Source of the DNA: Zelonia costaricensis
Lineage: Eukaryota > Euglenozoa > Kinetoplastea > Trypanosomatida > Trypanosomatidae
NCBI GenBank assembly: GCA_030849075.1
Contig: JASAOO010003373.1
Coordinates: 1-48,930 of the forward strand
Direction of reading: 5' to 3'
DNA length: 48,930 nt
The notes beneath the pieces are model-generated. The model searched no databases. It was not told the DNA's origin and was given only the letters and a program-made list of their open reading frames with translations. The position numbers were made by a program, and so were the translations under genes. Positions 29,691 to 39,700 of the stretch are shown here, in pieces (positions within the stretch are counted from its first letter, which is position 1; every line of letters starts with the position of its first letter).

Positions 29691-30554
29691 CGGGTACGAA
29701 GCCCAGATGGAGAGTTGAATTTCGGAAATTCTCAGCGTGTTTTAGCGGACATCGGTGGAGTCACCGACTTGACGTCGTCGTTTTCCCAGGTTCCCCTGCG
29801 TGTCGAGATTCGACCGCTTTCTGGGGTTGTTGTTGCCGTTTCCGGAGATGTGCTCACGCTCGCTTTGGAGACAAGAAGGAGAGGCGAGTGGTCGTCAGCA
29901 TTCACGGTCCAAGGCACGCCTTCACCGTAGTATGTACGTGTGTACGTGTGTGTGTCTACGTGCGTCTGCGCGGATGCGGCGTAGCGCGTCCATAGTGGAG
30001 TGCATAAAGGCCGGTGAGAGCGGAAGAGAGAAGTGAGCCCATTCGCGTGGCGGCGTAGTGTTCACGTGAACGGCGTTCGCCCAGGGATAGAGAGCGAGAG
30101 ACAGCGGGAGAGGCGCATGGGCGAGGCCGCACCACACAGAGCCAACATCCAGAAACGTGAGAAGGTGGAGCTGGCGCATCCGCAGGCAAGCCACCACAAC
30201 GTGCAGACAGAGCTTCCTTTGTTTTGTTTTTTCTTCTTCTGAGAGGTTTAGTGTGTGTCTGGGCGCACGAGCGACCCGCGGACTTATTGCGGTGCGCAAA
30301 GCATGTCGAGAGGGGCAAGCAAGCAGCGGTGAACGGGAGGGGAGTGGCGCGGAGGTGAACGAGGAAGAACGACCCCACGACGAGGGCCGGCGGCCACAGG
30401 CAGCGTCGACGCACCTCGCCTGCATGTCCGCCTCGTTCCCTGTGTGCCCTTGACGAGGCCACACCACACACCGGCCCTTCCGAGAGCGACAACAAAAGCA
30501 AAAAGGGCCACTCCCCTCCCGGCGAGGGTCGGCTGCAGCGCTGCGGGGGTCACC

Positions 30555-32780
30555 TCAGTAGTAGTCGTCCCCATCGCTCTCCTCCGCGTCCATCGGGGCC
30601 TCGTGGTTGTACGTGTCGTACAGCGCCAGGCCCTCCTCCACGGCCTCCCGCCAGTCGTCCTTCTCCATCGCGTAGGCGTCGCAGTAACGGTCCATTTTGA
30701 ACCTCAACGCCGCCTGCGCCGCGGTGTTCACGTTACGCAGCATCGGCGCGCTGGCGTAGGTGCTGAGCACGTGCGCCCCGACATCGACACTCTGCAACAC
30801 CTGGCGCAGCGCCGCTGCTGCGGCGTCGGCGTCAGGGGCCCTGTCCGTGTCGCGCGTGCCAGCCGCCGCCCCCAGTGCCTGCGCCGCCGAGGTGGGGTCG
30901 GTGAAGAGCAGCTCCATGGGAAAGGTGCTGGAAAGGGGATAGGTGATGTCGGTGCAGAGCGGAAGGTAGGTGGAGGTGCGGAGGGGGAGCCCGTAGCGCA
31001 GCATCGCTTCCTGCGGCCGGTAGACTGTGGCAGGGAGGCGGCCGGCGCCGCGGAGGCTGACGGCGTGGCCGAGCACTTGCCCGGACGGCTGCGTCGGCGA
31101 GAAGCTCGCCATGGCGTGGGTGAGCGCGAAGTACGTAGCCCGTGTCGGCGGCGTGGACGCTTCCGCGGCGGCGGGGTGCGGCATGCGGGGGTCTGCCGAC
31201 GCGGGCGAGGCGTCCGGCAGCAGCGGGTTGGCGGAGAGGAAGCCCCACAGCTCGGCCGAGGCGGACACGGGCTGCGGCAGCGCCCCCATCGCGGCGGCGA
31301 TCCGCAGCGACGGCGCTGGGCGGACGACGCGGCACCACTCGTTCATGTAGCACAGCGGGCCGGCGGGCGACACGCTCGCGGGGTCGTCGCCACCGCCGCC
31401 GTTGCTGTTCGCGCCAGGGCCCCCCGCCGCACCCCGCGCCGCGCTGGAGGACGGGGCACCGACGCCGCTGCGGCTGCTGTCGCGCAGCCCGTAGAGCGCC
31501 GTGTCCATCACGGCGGCGAGCAGCTGCGCCGTGGCGCGGTCGTCGTGCAGCCACTGCGGTGCTTCCGCCGGGCTCGCCGCGGTCGGGGCGCCGCGGAAGA
31601 AGTCGTCCCACTGCGAGAGAGGCACGGGGATGTACACGGCAGAGCTGGGGCGGGAGAGGTGCAGGGTAGCCAGCAACTGGTTGAGCGCGACTTCATCGAG
31701 GCGGCGCTCGCTGAACGCGACGTGGCCGCGTTGGGCCGGGTCCGTGAAGGCCGCCGGAAGGCGGGCAAAGGCGCACATCTGCACCAGCGGCGTCTTCGCG
31801 CCGGCCTCATCGAGCAGCACCTCCAGCGCGTTCGCCGCCGCACCGCCGAAGAGCCCGTCGCCATCGATGAAGCACTGCACGCCCTGCAGCTGATCCGCCG
31901 CCTCCAGCGCCCGCCGCACGCCGTCGTTGAAGTCCGTGACCGCCGATGCCCGTCCGCTGTCCTTGTAGTGCGCGAGGCCGTAGCCGAAGCTGTGCAGCGC
32001 CGGCAGATCGCCCGCCGCGTCGAGGTGCTGCAGCGGCTTGAGGGAGGTGACGCTGTTGGGGCCGAGCCCGGTGGTGACGTACTGCCACCACGGGACGGTG
32101 GTGTTGCGCTCGTCGAAGAGGCGCCGCTTCAGTCGTGCCTGGCGGTCCTGCTGCCGCTTCCGGTCATGGCTGCCGTCGCCATGCGCCCTCTCCTCCTCGT
32201 CGCCGTCGGCACGGACCTGGTCGCTCTCCCCCACGCCCTCCTCCTCGTCCTCTGCCTCGTCCTCTTCGTCGTCTTCGTCCAGCCCGTGCTGACCCAGCAC
32301 GTGGCGCCGCACGATGTCAGCCACACTCGAAAGGCGCGCCGTCTCGCGATCCCGGGACGAGGGCGCACCTGCACGTCCTCCTCCTACCCCTCCACTGGCG
32401 CTGCTGCCGCCGCCGCCGCCCCACAACACGGAGGACGGACTTTGGCGCACCACGAAGCCGTCCGCGTTGGTGTCTGTGTGGGGGCTGGTCGATGACGCGT
32501 CGTCTCCGTCCTCGTCCTCATGCGTGTACTTGCGCGCCCACGCCTCGACCTCGTCGAAGGCGCTGGCGTACGGCGCATCGAGTAGCAACAGGCGCGGCAC
32601 GCGGGTGCGGCCGGTCCCACCACCACCACCGCCGCCGCCGAGCACGTCGGTCGTGCGGCACTCGGAGTAGAGGGTGTTGTGGTGGGCGTCGTAGTGCGAT
32701 GTACCGTTGGCCCACTGCGCCGCGACGAGGGAGCTGTAGTTGCCGAAGGCGAGCGTGATGACTTCCCGCTCGTTGAGCAT
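30555..32780 (-). CDS. DML1: Misato/DML1-like tubulin-superfamily protein
   Basis: A 741-residue protein of the Misato (MSTO1/DML1) family, tubulin-like proteins linked to mitochondrial morphology and DNA inheritance. The N-terminus REVITLAFGNYSSLVAAQ is the hallmark Misato/tubulin segment I motif, followed by SHYDAHHNTLYSE. The central FIDGDGLFGGAAANALE (about residues 305-322) occupies the tubulin nucleotide-loop position, and the family segment with KPLQHLDAAGDLPALHSFGYG lies before it. Acidic and Gly-rich linkers (for example DEDDEEDEAEDEEE and a Gly/Ser run) and further low-complexity inserts lengthen it beyond human MSTO1 (570). Start is the ATG at 32780, directly before LNEREV. The 178 upstream in-frame codons are leader translation with Pro/Thr repeats. 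Identification is good; biological role in trypanosomatids is inferred. Confidence 0.9.
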   Translation of the reverse strand: MLNEREVITLAFGNYSSLVAAQWANGTSHYDAHHNTLYSECRTTDVLGGGGGGGGTGRTRVPRLLLLDAPYASAFDEVEAWARKYTHEDEDGDDASSTSPHTDTNADGFVVRQSPSSVLWGGGGGSSASGGVGGGRAGAPSSRDRETARLSSVADIVRRHVLGQHGLDEDDEEDEAEDEEEGVGESDQVRADGDEEERAHGDGSHDRKRQQDRQARLKRRLFDERNTTVPWWQYVTTGLGPNSVTSLKPLQHLDAAGDLPALHSFGYGLAHYKDSGRASAVTDFNDGVRRALEAADQLQGVQCFIDGDGLFGGAAANALEVLLDEAGAKTPLVQMCAFARLPAAFTDPAQRGHVAFSERRLDEVALNQLLATLHLSRPSSAVYIPVPLSQWDDFFRGAPTAASPAEAPQWLHDDRATAQLLAAVMDTALYGLRDSSRSGVGAPSSSAARGAAGGPGANSNGGGGDDPASVSPAGPLCYMNEWCRVVRPAPSLRIAAAMGALPQPVSASAELWGFLSANPLLPDASPASADPRMPHPAAAEASTPPTRATYFALTHAMASFSPTQPSGQVLGHAVSLRGAGRLPATVYRPQEAMLRYGLPLRTSTYLPLCTDITYPLSSTFPMELLFTDPTSAAQALGAAAGTRDTDRAPDADAAAAALRQVLQSVDVGAHVLSTYASAPMLRNVNTAAQAALRFKMDRYCDAYAMEKDDWREAVEEGLALYDTYNHEAPMDAEESDGDDYY

Positions 32781-32835
32781 CGTGGTACACTGCGTGGGAT
32801 TGTTTGGAGGAAGGGTTGGGGGTGGGGCTGAGGGT

Positions 32836-32862
32836 GTTCGTGTGTATGTGTGTGTGTGTGTG
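32836..32862. repeat. (TG)n microsatellite (sense CA), Misato leader
   Basis: TG repeat with one ATG interruption, 57 nt upstream of the ATG at 32780. Confidence 0.93.
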
Positions 32863-33631
32863 CTGGGGGGAGGAGTCGGCGAGGTGGAGAAGGTGATCGA
32901 CCCTGGCCACGTTGCTGCTGTTGAGTGAGTTTCGAAAGCAGGTGCAGAAGCAGCGGACGATGCGTTCGATTGTGTGAGGGGAGGGGAAGTAGTTCGGTGG
33001 GTGAGTAGCGCGGCATGAGGGGGGGGGGGGGGCTGACGCTGCGGCGAGAACGGAGGACCGAGCAGGACCGTGCGCCGCACCCTGCACGTGACCAGCCGCG
33101 GAAGAGACGGCGGAGTGGAAAGACGGGTGAGCTCCCTTGACCCTTCACCGCGACGCACGCCGCCCACCCACCCACCCTGTCGACCTCCATCTCCACGCTC
33201 AGCTCTGCGAAGTCGGGCCACGCATTCGTCGGTGTCACAGGAAAAAAGAGGTACTGCTCCGACACGCCGTGTATGGGCACTCCGCCAAGCGAGGGTACAC
33301 ACACACAGAGACACCTACACTTACCGAGACGCACGCAGAGCAGTTGCTGAGTTATCCATTCATTTCGGGTTTGCTTTGCCTTTGGGTTCATTCGTCAAAG
33401 GAAAACACCAGACGGAGAAGAACAAAAGAGAGAGAGAGGGAGGGCGTGCAACGACGCACCAATCGTCTGGTCAGACATGGAGACACCGTGGGGAGGGGGA
33501 GCCCAGCGCAACACACAACACGTGAACTGCGGCCTCTGCGTGTTCATGCAGCACCGTCACCCGAATATCTAGCAATCCACTTCTTCCCCTTCCCCCCCCC
33601 CAGCACACACGCACGCGGCGGCATCACAACA

Positions 33632-33667
33632 GACACACACGTGAACACACACACACACACAGACATA
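33632..33667. repeat. (CA)n tract (sense TG), kinase 3' flank
   Basis: CA repeat with GTGA interruption, about 110-140 nt past the stop codon of the giant kinase. Confidence 0.9.
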
Positions 33668-33773
33668 CAGAGACGCATCACAAGAAGGAAATCTGGGGTG
33701 ATGGGATGGGGGTGGGTCGGAGGTGTGGAGAGGGACGCTGCATCCGCCAGCGCTCGTCCGGCGCTGCCGTGAA

Positions 33774-36700
33774 CTACGACGGCGGAGAGAGCGGGGAACC
33801 TGTCTGCATCAGTGTCTGATCCGTCGCTCGCCCGGCGTCTGGGCCGGCGTTGGGCACTTCCACGTAGCCACCGCTCCCCGTGCTGCTGCTGCTGCTGCCG
33901 CTGCCGCTGCTGTGGCTGTGGCTGCGCGCGTCCTCCTCGTCCTCTTCCATCGTGTCGCTCTCGTACCCGCTGAAGTTCTCGTCCTCGTCTTCCTCCTCTT
34001 CGTCATCGTAATAGTACTCCTCGCCTTCTCCCCCTGACCCGCTGGTGCTGCTGTCGTTGCTGGAGTACAGGATGCCGCTGTCGTACAAACTGTTGTGGTT
34101 GGCCTCGTCGTAGTCGAAACTGCCGCTGTTGCTGTCGCCCGACCACCTGTGGTGGTGGTGCCGACCACTGTGGCGCCGCCCACCACCGCCCTGCCCACTG
34201 CCGCCGCCGCCGCCAATCGCCTCGCCGCCGCCGCCGCCGTCGGCTCGCATTGCGGCGTACTTGTTCAGCTTGTACAGCATCTCGGCCCGCCGCACCAGCC
34301 GCTCGGCTCGCTGGCTCGCCACGGCGCCCTCGAGGATGTCGAAGTGGAGGACCTCCTGCGCGGTGGGCCGGTTCTGGGGGTCGATGTCGAGGCAGCTCTT
34401 CACAAACTCGTACACGAGCGGGTTGCCGGAGAAGAGGGGCGAGAGGTCGGGGGTCTCGGTGAGCTCCGTGAGGTACTTGATGATTCCCATGCCCTGCGCA
34501 CACTCCACGTGCGCGAAGGGGGAACTGCCCGTGGCCATCTCCAGCACGATGCAGCCGAGGGACCAGATGTCGGCCTTGAAGTCGTAGCCGAGCCGCATCT
34601 CCACATCCGCCGTCAGCACCTCGGGCGCCATGTACTGCGGCGTGCCCACCATCGTGTACAGCTTCTGGTGCGGCCCGAGGTGCTTCGCCGTGCCGAAGTC
34701 GCCAATCTTGGTTCGGTTCCGCGTGCCGAGCAGCAGGTTCGCCGTCTTCAGGTCGCCGTGGACGTAGCTCTGCTCATGCACGTAGGCAAGACCGCGGCAG
34801 ATGCACGAGAGGTGGTGCACAATCTCCGCGAAGGGCAGCGGCACCCCAGGCAGCTCCCGGATCTTGTCCCGCAGGGTGCCGCCCGGGGCCAGCTCCATGT
34901 ACAGCCGCAGCAGCGTGTCGCTCTCCTTCTCGCAGTAGAAGTACTGGATAATGTTCTCGTGTTTCAGCGTCGTCATGGCCAGGATCTCCTGCAGGACTTC
35001 ATCGGCCAGCAGCCCATCGTGCAGCCGCATCCGCTTCATGGCCATCTTACCGCCCGTCAGCGTGTCCTCGACCTCGAAGACGTCGCCGAAGGTGCCCTTG
35101 CCGATGCGCTTGCCGACCTTGTGCCGCTCCGCGGAGCTGTTCGTGAAGGTGCGGCGAATCAGCTCCAGCCGCTCCTCCTCGTCCCGCATCTCCGACACAA
35201 GCTGCTCGGCCTCCTGCATGGCGATGTGCACGAGAGCGCCGGAGCCGACCTTGGGCAGCTCCACCACCGCGTGCCGGTCGAGCAGCTTCTGCACGCGCCA
35301 GTCGGTGAAGTCGGACGCCATGACGACGAGCGCAAGACGCGCGGAGAGGATGCGGATGTCGTCGAAGGGGTCGTCGCCGAGGAGGGACTCGTAGTCCTCG
35401 GACGCGACGTCGATCTGCAGCGGGTCGATGAGAAGGATGTCGGCCGTGTTCATCTCCAGCTTGCGGACGAGGTCGCGGTAGTTGGTCACCGGCACCACGG
35501 CATGCTGGCGGGCCCACAGGACACGGCAGAGCTGCTGCTGGTGCTGCCGGTTGGCGTCCGCGACGATGACGGTGAAGGTGCGCGTCGCACTCGACGTCGG
35601 CGCCGCGCCCCCGCCGGCGCCCCCGCCGCCGCCGCCGCCGTTGTCGTCGTCGCGGCCGTCCTCGGTGGAGCCGGGGACGGTCAGCAGCGGCAGCTCAATA
35701 CGGACGACGTTGCCCGGTGCGGCGGGCCGCGTGAAGCCGTAGACGACGCCACCCAGGCTGGCCAGGATCTTCTCCACCTGCTCGAGTTCCGCGCCGCGCC
35801 GCGCACTGGCGGCGGTGAAGGCGAAGCTGTGCTTGCTGGTGCCCGTCGCGGAGCTGTCCACCCCGCTGCTGCTCCGCGCCGCCTCGCTGCGGTTGGAGGC
35901 GGACAGCGGCGAGGTGGCGTCGCCCTCGGTGTGGCCCGCCGCCGTGTCCGCGCCGCTGCTGCTCGCCGTGCGCGCGCGGGCCTGCGCGGCGGCCACCGCG
36001 TCGGGGTCGCGCAGGCACGGAATCGTCGGCCCGTCATCGCGCAGCTCGAAGCGGATCCGTCGCAGCGTCGCCGCCAGCGTGTTCGAGATGGAGGAGTTCG
36101 TCACGCCGCGCAGCCCCGTCGCGCTGGAGGCGGTGGAGAAGACGCCGCCGGCCCCCCCGCTGCCCGTCGCCGACGACGTCGGCGGGCTGTCGACCGCCAG
36201 CGGTGTGCCCGCCCCGGCCCCGCGCTCCGACTCCGCCACGAGCGTCATGAGCGGCGAGTCGTACGCGGGTGCGGTGGCGGCGTCGGGCTGGTGGTGCGAC
36301 GGCATCCGGTGCAGCGGCGCCATTGCCGCACCACCCTGCCGTGGGGAGGCGGAGGCGGCGGGCGATGCCGTGGCCACCGCACTCGCCAGCGCGGCGGGCA
36401 GCCCGGCGAAGGCCGGGGCGGCGGCGCTCGTGATGGCTGGCGCGTCGCCGGCGCCGGGGTTGGGCGCGAAGATGGAGGGGTAGCTGTCCCGGCCAGAGAT
36501 AGAGGTCGTCGGGTTGCGCAAGCCTTCGGTGGGGACGAGGGTGCTGTGATTCTCGGGTGAGGTGAGCAAGGACGTGTTCGAGGGCCCAAAGGGCCCGCCG
36601 GCGCTGCTGCTAGGGGCCGCCATGCTCGCGTTGCCGCGGCCGGCGGGGCTGCCAATGTTCAGCGGGATCTGGTTCGTATCGTGCGGCTCGACGACTGTGA

Positions 36701-39700
36701 CGCGCAGCTCGGCGTGGACGACGATGGGGTTGCCGTCCGCGTCCATGTTGGGGCACTGGAGCGCGTCGCTGAGCAGCAGACGCAGCATCGCGAGCACCTG
36801 CGCGGCGTCCAGGAAGACCTCTGCCTTGGGCTCCACCAGATCGATGTTGCAGTAGTACTCGTGCCGCTGCTGCCGCGCAAAGGCGGTCGCTTCCACGGCG
36901 AAGCGGCGCAGCAGGGCCGAGACTCGGACGGGTCGCCAGGACTGGCTCACCACCTCCATGTTCAGCAGCGAGAACTTGGCGAACTGCTCCACCATCGAGA
37001 CACACGCGTCGAGGTTGCCGCGCACCTGCAGCGCGTCCTCGGTCGTCACCTTCCAGCCGTGAGACTCGATCTGGGCCATGCGGCGCTGAAACTGCCGCAG
37101 CTGCGGCTTCAGCGAGCCCTCGAGCCACTTGGCGACGTCCGCGGCGTACGTGCTCGCGGCCCGGTACTTGCCCTCCCGCCCCACCAGCAGCAGCACCTCC
37201 GCCGTCTTGGCGCAGTTCGACGGGATGACGGAGAGCGCCAGGCCGACCTGGTACAGGCCGGTGTTCTGGCGGAACGGGAACACGCGCTGTTCCTGCAGGC
37301 CCTGCAGGCTGTACTGCTCCCACCGCCCCGCGAACTGCGTGGCGACGGAGAGGATCTCGCGCATGTGCTGCCGCCCGTCTTCGGACACGATGAAGTCGAA
37401 GATGCTCTTGCCAATCGCCTCGAACGGCGCGTAGCCGGTCACGCTCTGCGCCACGGAGTTCCAGCGAATCACCGTGCCGTCAACCACCACGCCAATCACG
37501 ATTGTCTCGTTGAGGCTCACCGCATCGGCGGGGAAGCGGTACAGGTTGCGGCTGCCCGAGAAGACAATCTCGCCCCGCGCACTCACGCGCTGGCGGCGAA
37601 ACGTCGTCGTCGAGGAGCGCCGCGTGCTTGTGCGCCGGCCGGTGGTGGTGACGCGCGTCGTGTTGCGCGAGCGCTGCGGCACGCCGCCGGTGGTGCTGCC
37701 CGAGATGCTCTCCGCACCGATGTCTTGCAGCGGCTGGAACGGCGACGAGCCCTCCTCCCCCGCTGTCGTCGTCGGCGACACCACGACTGTGCTGGCTACG
37801 GCCGGCACGGCGAGGTAGCGCGACTCGGTCGCCGTCCGCTCTAGTTCATCCCGCTCGTCGCGCTCAGCCGAGCTGCTCGCCATCACCGGGCTCGGCTGCA
37901 GCGGCGCAGTGCGGTAGCGGCGCTGGCTGCTGTGGTGGCGTCCGCCCTCCGATGGCGCGCCGCCGCCGCTGCCGCTTCCGGTGCCGTCCAACGTGCCCAT
38001 CACCGGCGGGGGGCGAGACGTGCGGCGGCTCGTGCTGCTGCTGCAGGTCGTACCGTTCCCGCCGCCGTTGCTGGACCCGCCTCCTCCACCTTGGGCGACG
38101 GCGCCGATGCCACTGCCACCCACGCCACCCCCGCCGCCCGTGATGCCGCTACTGAGGCTCTTGCCGGGCGTCGTCCCGCGCGTGCTCATAAGGCTCTTCT
38201 TGAAGGAGCTGTGCGCGTAGCTGCGGCTCGCGAGGCGCGGTGACGAGTTGCTCGGTGCCGGCCCGCGCGTCTCGGTCGTGCTGTTGCCTTTGCTGTTCTT
38301 CTTACCCTCCACGGTGCCGCCGCCGCTGCGCGAGCCGGACGTGGTGTTCTCCTCGCCCGTCAGCTGCCGGTGGAGGTGCTGCTGCTGGGCCAGCCGGTTG
38401 CGGCGCCGCGCACCTGGGCCGACACTCAGGCGGAAGAGGATGCGCCGCATGTCCTCCTTGAGCTCCTCCGGCACGGTGGACTCGAAGAAGTAGTAGTCGG
38501 GGTTGAGTAGCATGCTGCGCTTCATGTCCTCCACGACGAGGCGGCTCATGATCGCCTCGAAATGCAGCCGGCTGATGCGGGCCGCCTGCACCGGCGTCGT
38601 GGCCACGGCGGTGAAGAGCCCCTTGCACTTGAACACGAACTCTGTCTCGCCGACCGGCTGCCCCTTGGACCGGTCCACAACCACGAAAGAGGCCGCTGCT
38701 GCCGCCGCTGCTGGGGCTGTGGCTGCGGCTGCACTGCCGCCGATGCTGCAGTTGTTGACGCCGCTCGTGCTCGCGGCGGCCGCGTCGAGGCCGCTGACGG
38801 CGGCGGGAGTGGACAGCGTGCTGGTGAGGTTCGTCGAGGACGCGACGTCGAGCTGCGCTTCGCCGAGCGGCTGCATCGACGAGGCGTTGACGGGCGGCGA
38901 CGGCGGCCGGTTGGCGGAGGGGGACGTCAGCGACTCCGAGACTCCCATGGTGGGGGAGAGAAAGGGCGGGACACTGTGCCACCCACTGACGCTGCGCTCC
39001 AGCGTGCTGGGCATCCGGCGGGCCGCGCGCACGCCCGGACTCACGGGCCGCGGCGACCCACTCTCCACTCCGACCGTGCGGTCACCCCCCTCGCCCGTGG
39101 CCGCCGCCGCTGCTGCCGTGGGCGCGCGACTTGGCGTGAGGAGCGGCGGCATAATCACGGTGGGGCTGCGAACGCAGGGCAGGTCCATGCTCGACCCACG
39201 CGGCGGCACCAGCAGCTGCGGAGGGCGGCCCTGTGGAGGCTGCACGTTGCCGGCGGCCACGGCGGCGGCGGCGGCGGACGGTGTGGAGGCGAAGCTGACG
39301 AGCGGGCTGCAGATGCGGGCCTCGGCCGAGCTCACGGCACCCTCGGCCAGCTGCAAGAGCTGCTGCACGCCCGAGTTGGAGCTGGATGCTGCCGCCTGCG
39401 ACAGCAGCAGCGCCGGCGACGAGGTCGCCACGCCGCTGCCGCTTGTGCTCATCGTCGCGGGTGGGGTGAGGGCTGGCGGCAGCGAGGCCGCCAAGCTGCT
39501 CACGGCCGTGACAGTGCGCGTCAGGGGCGCCCCCGACACCGGCGTCTGCGGCGACGCGCCGCCCACGACGGAGGACAGCAGCGCCTCGCCGGGCGTCACG
39601 GAGGCGGCGAGATTCAGGTAGGAGTACGACGTGCCTGTGAGGCGGCGCATGTCGTCGTCGCCCATAGTGGAGCGGCGCATGTCTACACGCTCGCCCAGGT

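Larger units (their letters stand above)
27570..30554. other. 3-kb intergenic region, Misato gene to Tudor gene
   Basis: Holds the degenerate retroelement (about 27936-29690), a direct repeat around an N (28326-29033) and a sense CA-type stretch (29935-29960). The flanks 27720-27935 and 29700-30554 have no recognisable gene; a T-rich run lies at 30219-30243 on the plus strand. This region is less GC-rich and has different base composition from the rest. Confidence 0.6.
32781..33773. other. Intergenic region, giant kinase to Misato
   Basis: No gene seen. Sense order is TG (33632-33667), TG (33297-33318), poly-C (33019-33032), CA (32836-32862), then the ATG at 32780. A sense CTCAG acceptor candidate lies between the CA tract and the ATG. 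Confidence 0.6.

Noticed and set aside
30444..32495. Plus-strand 683-codon frame
   Set aside because: Antisense to the Misato gene; composition dominated by Arg/His/Val.
34095..36560. Plus-strand open frame of 821 codons inside the kinase gene
   Set aside because: Antisense shadow of a GC-rich coding frame; rich in Arg, Gly, His and Val with no domain.
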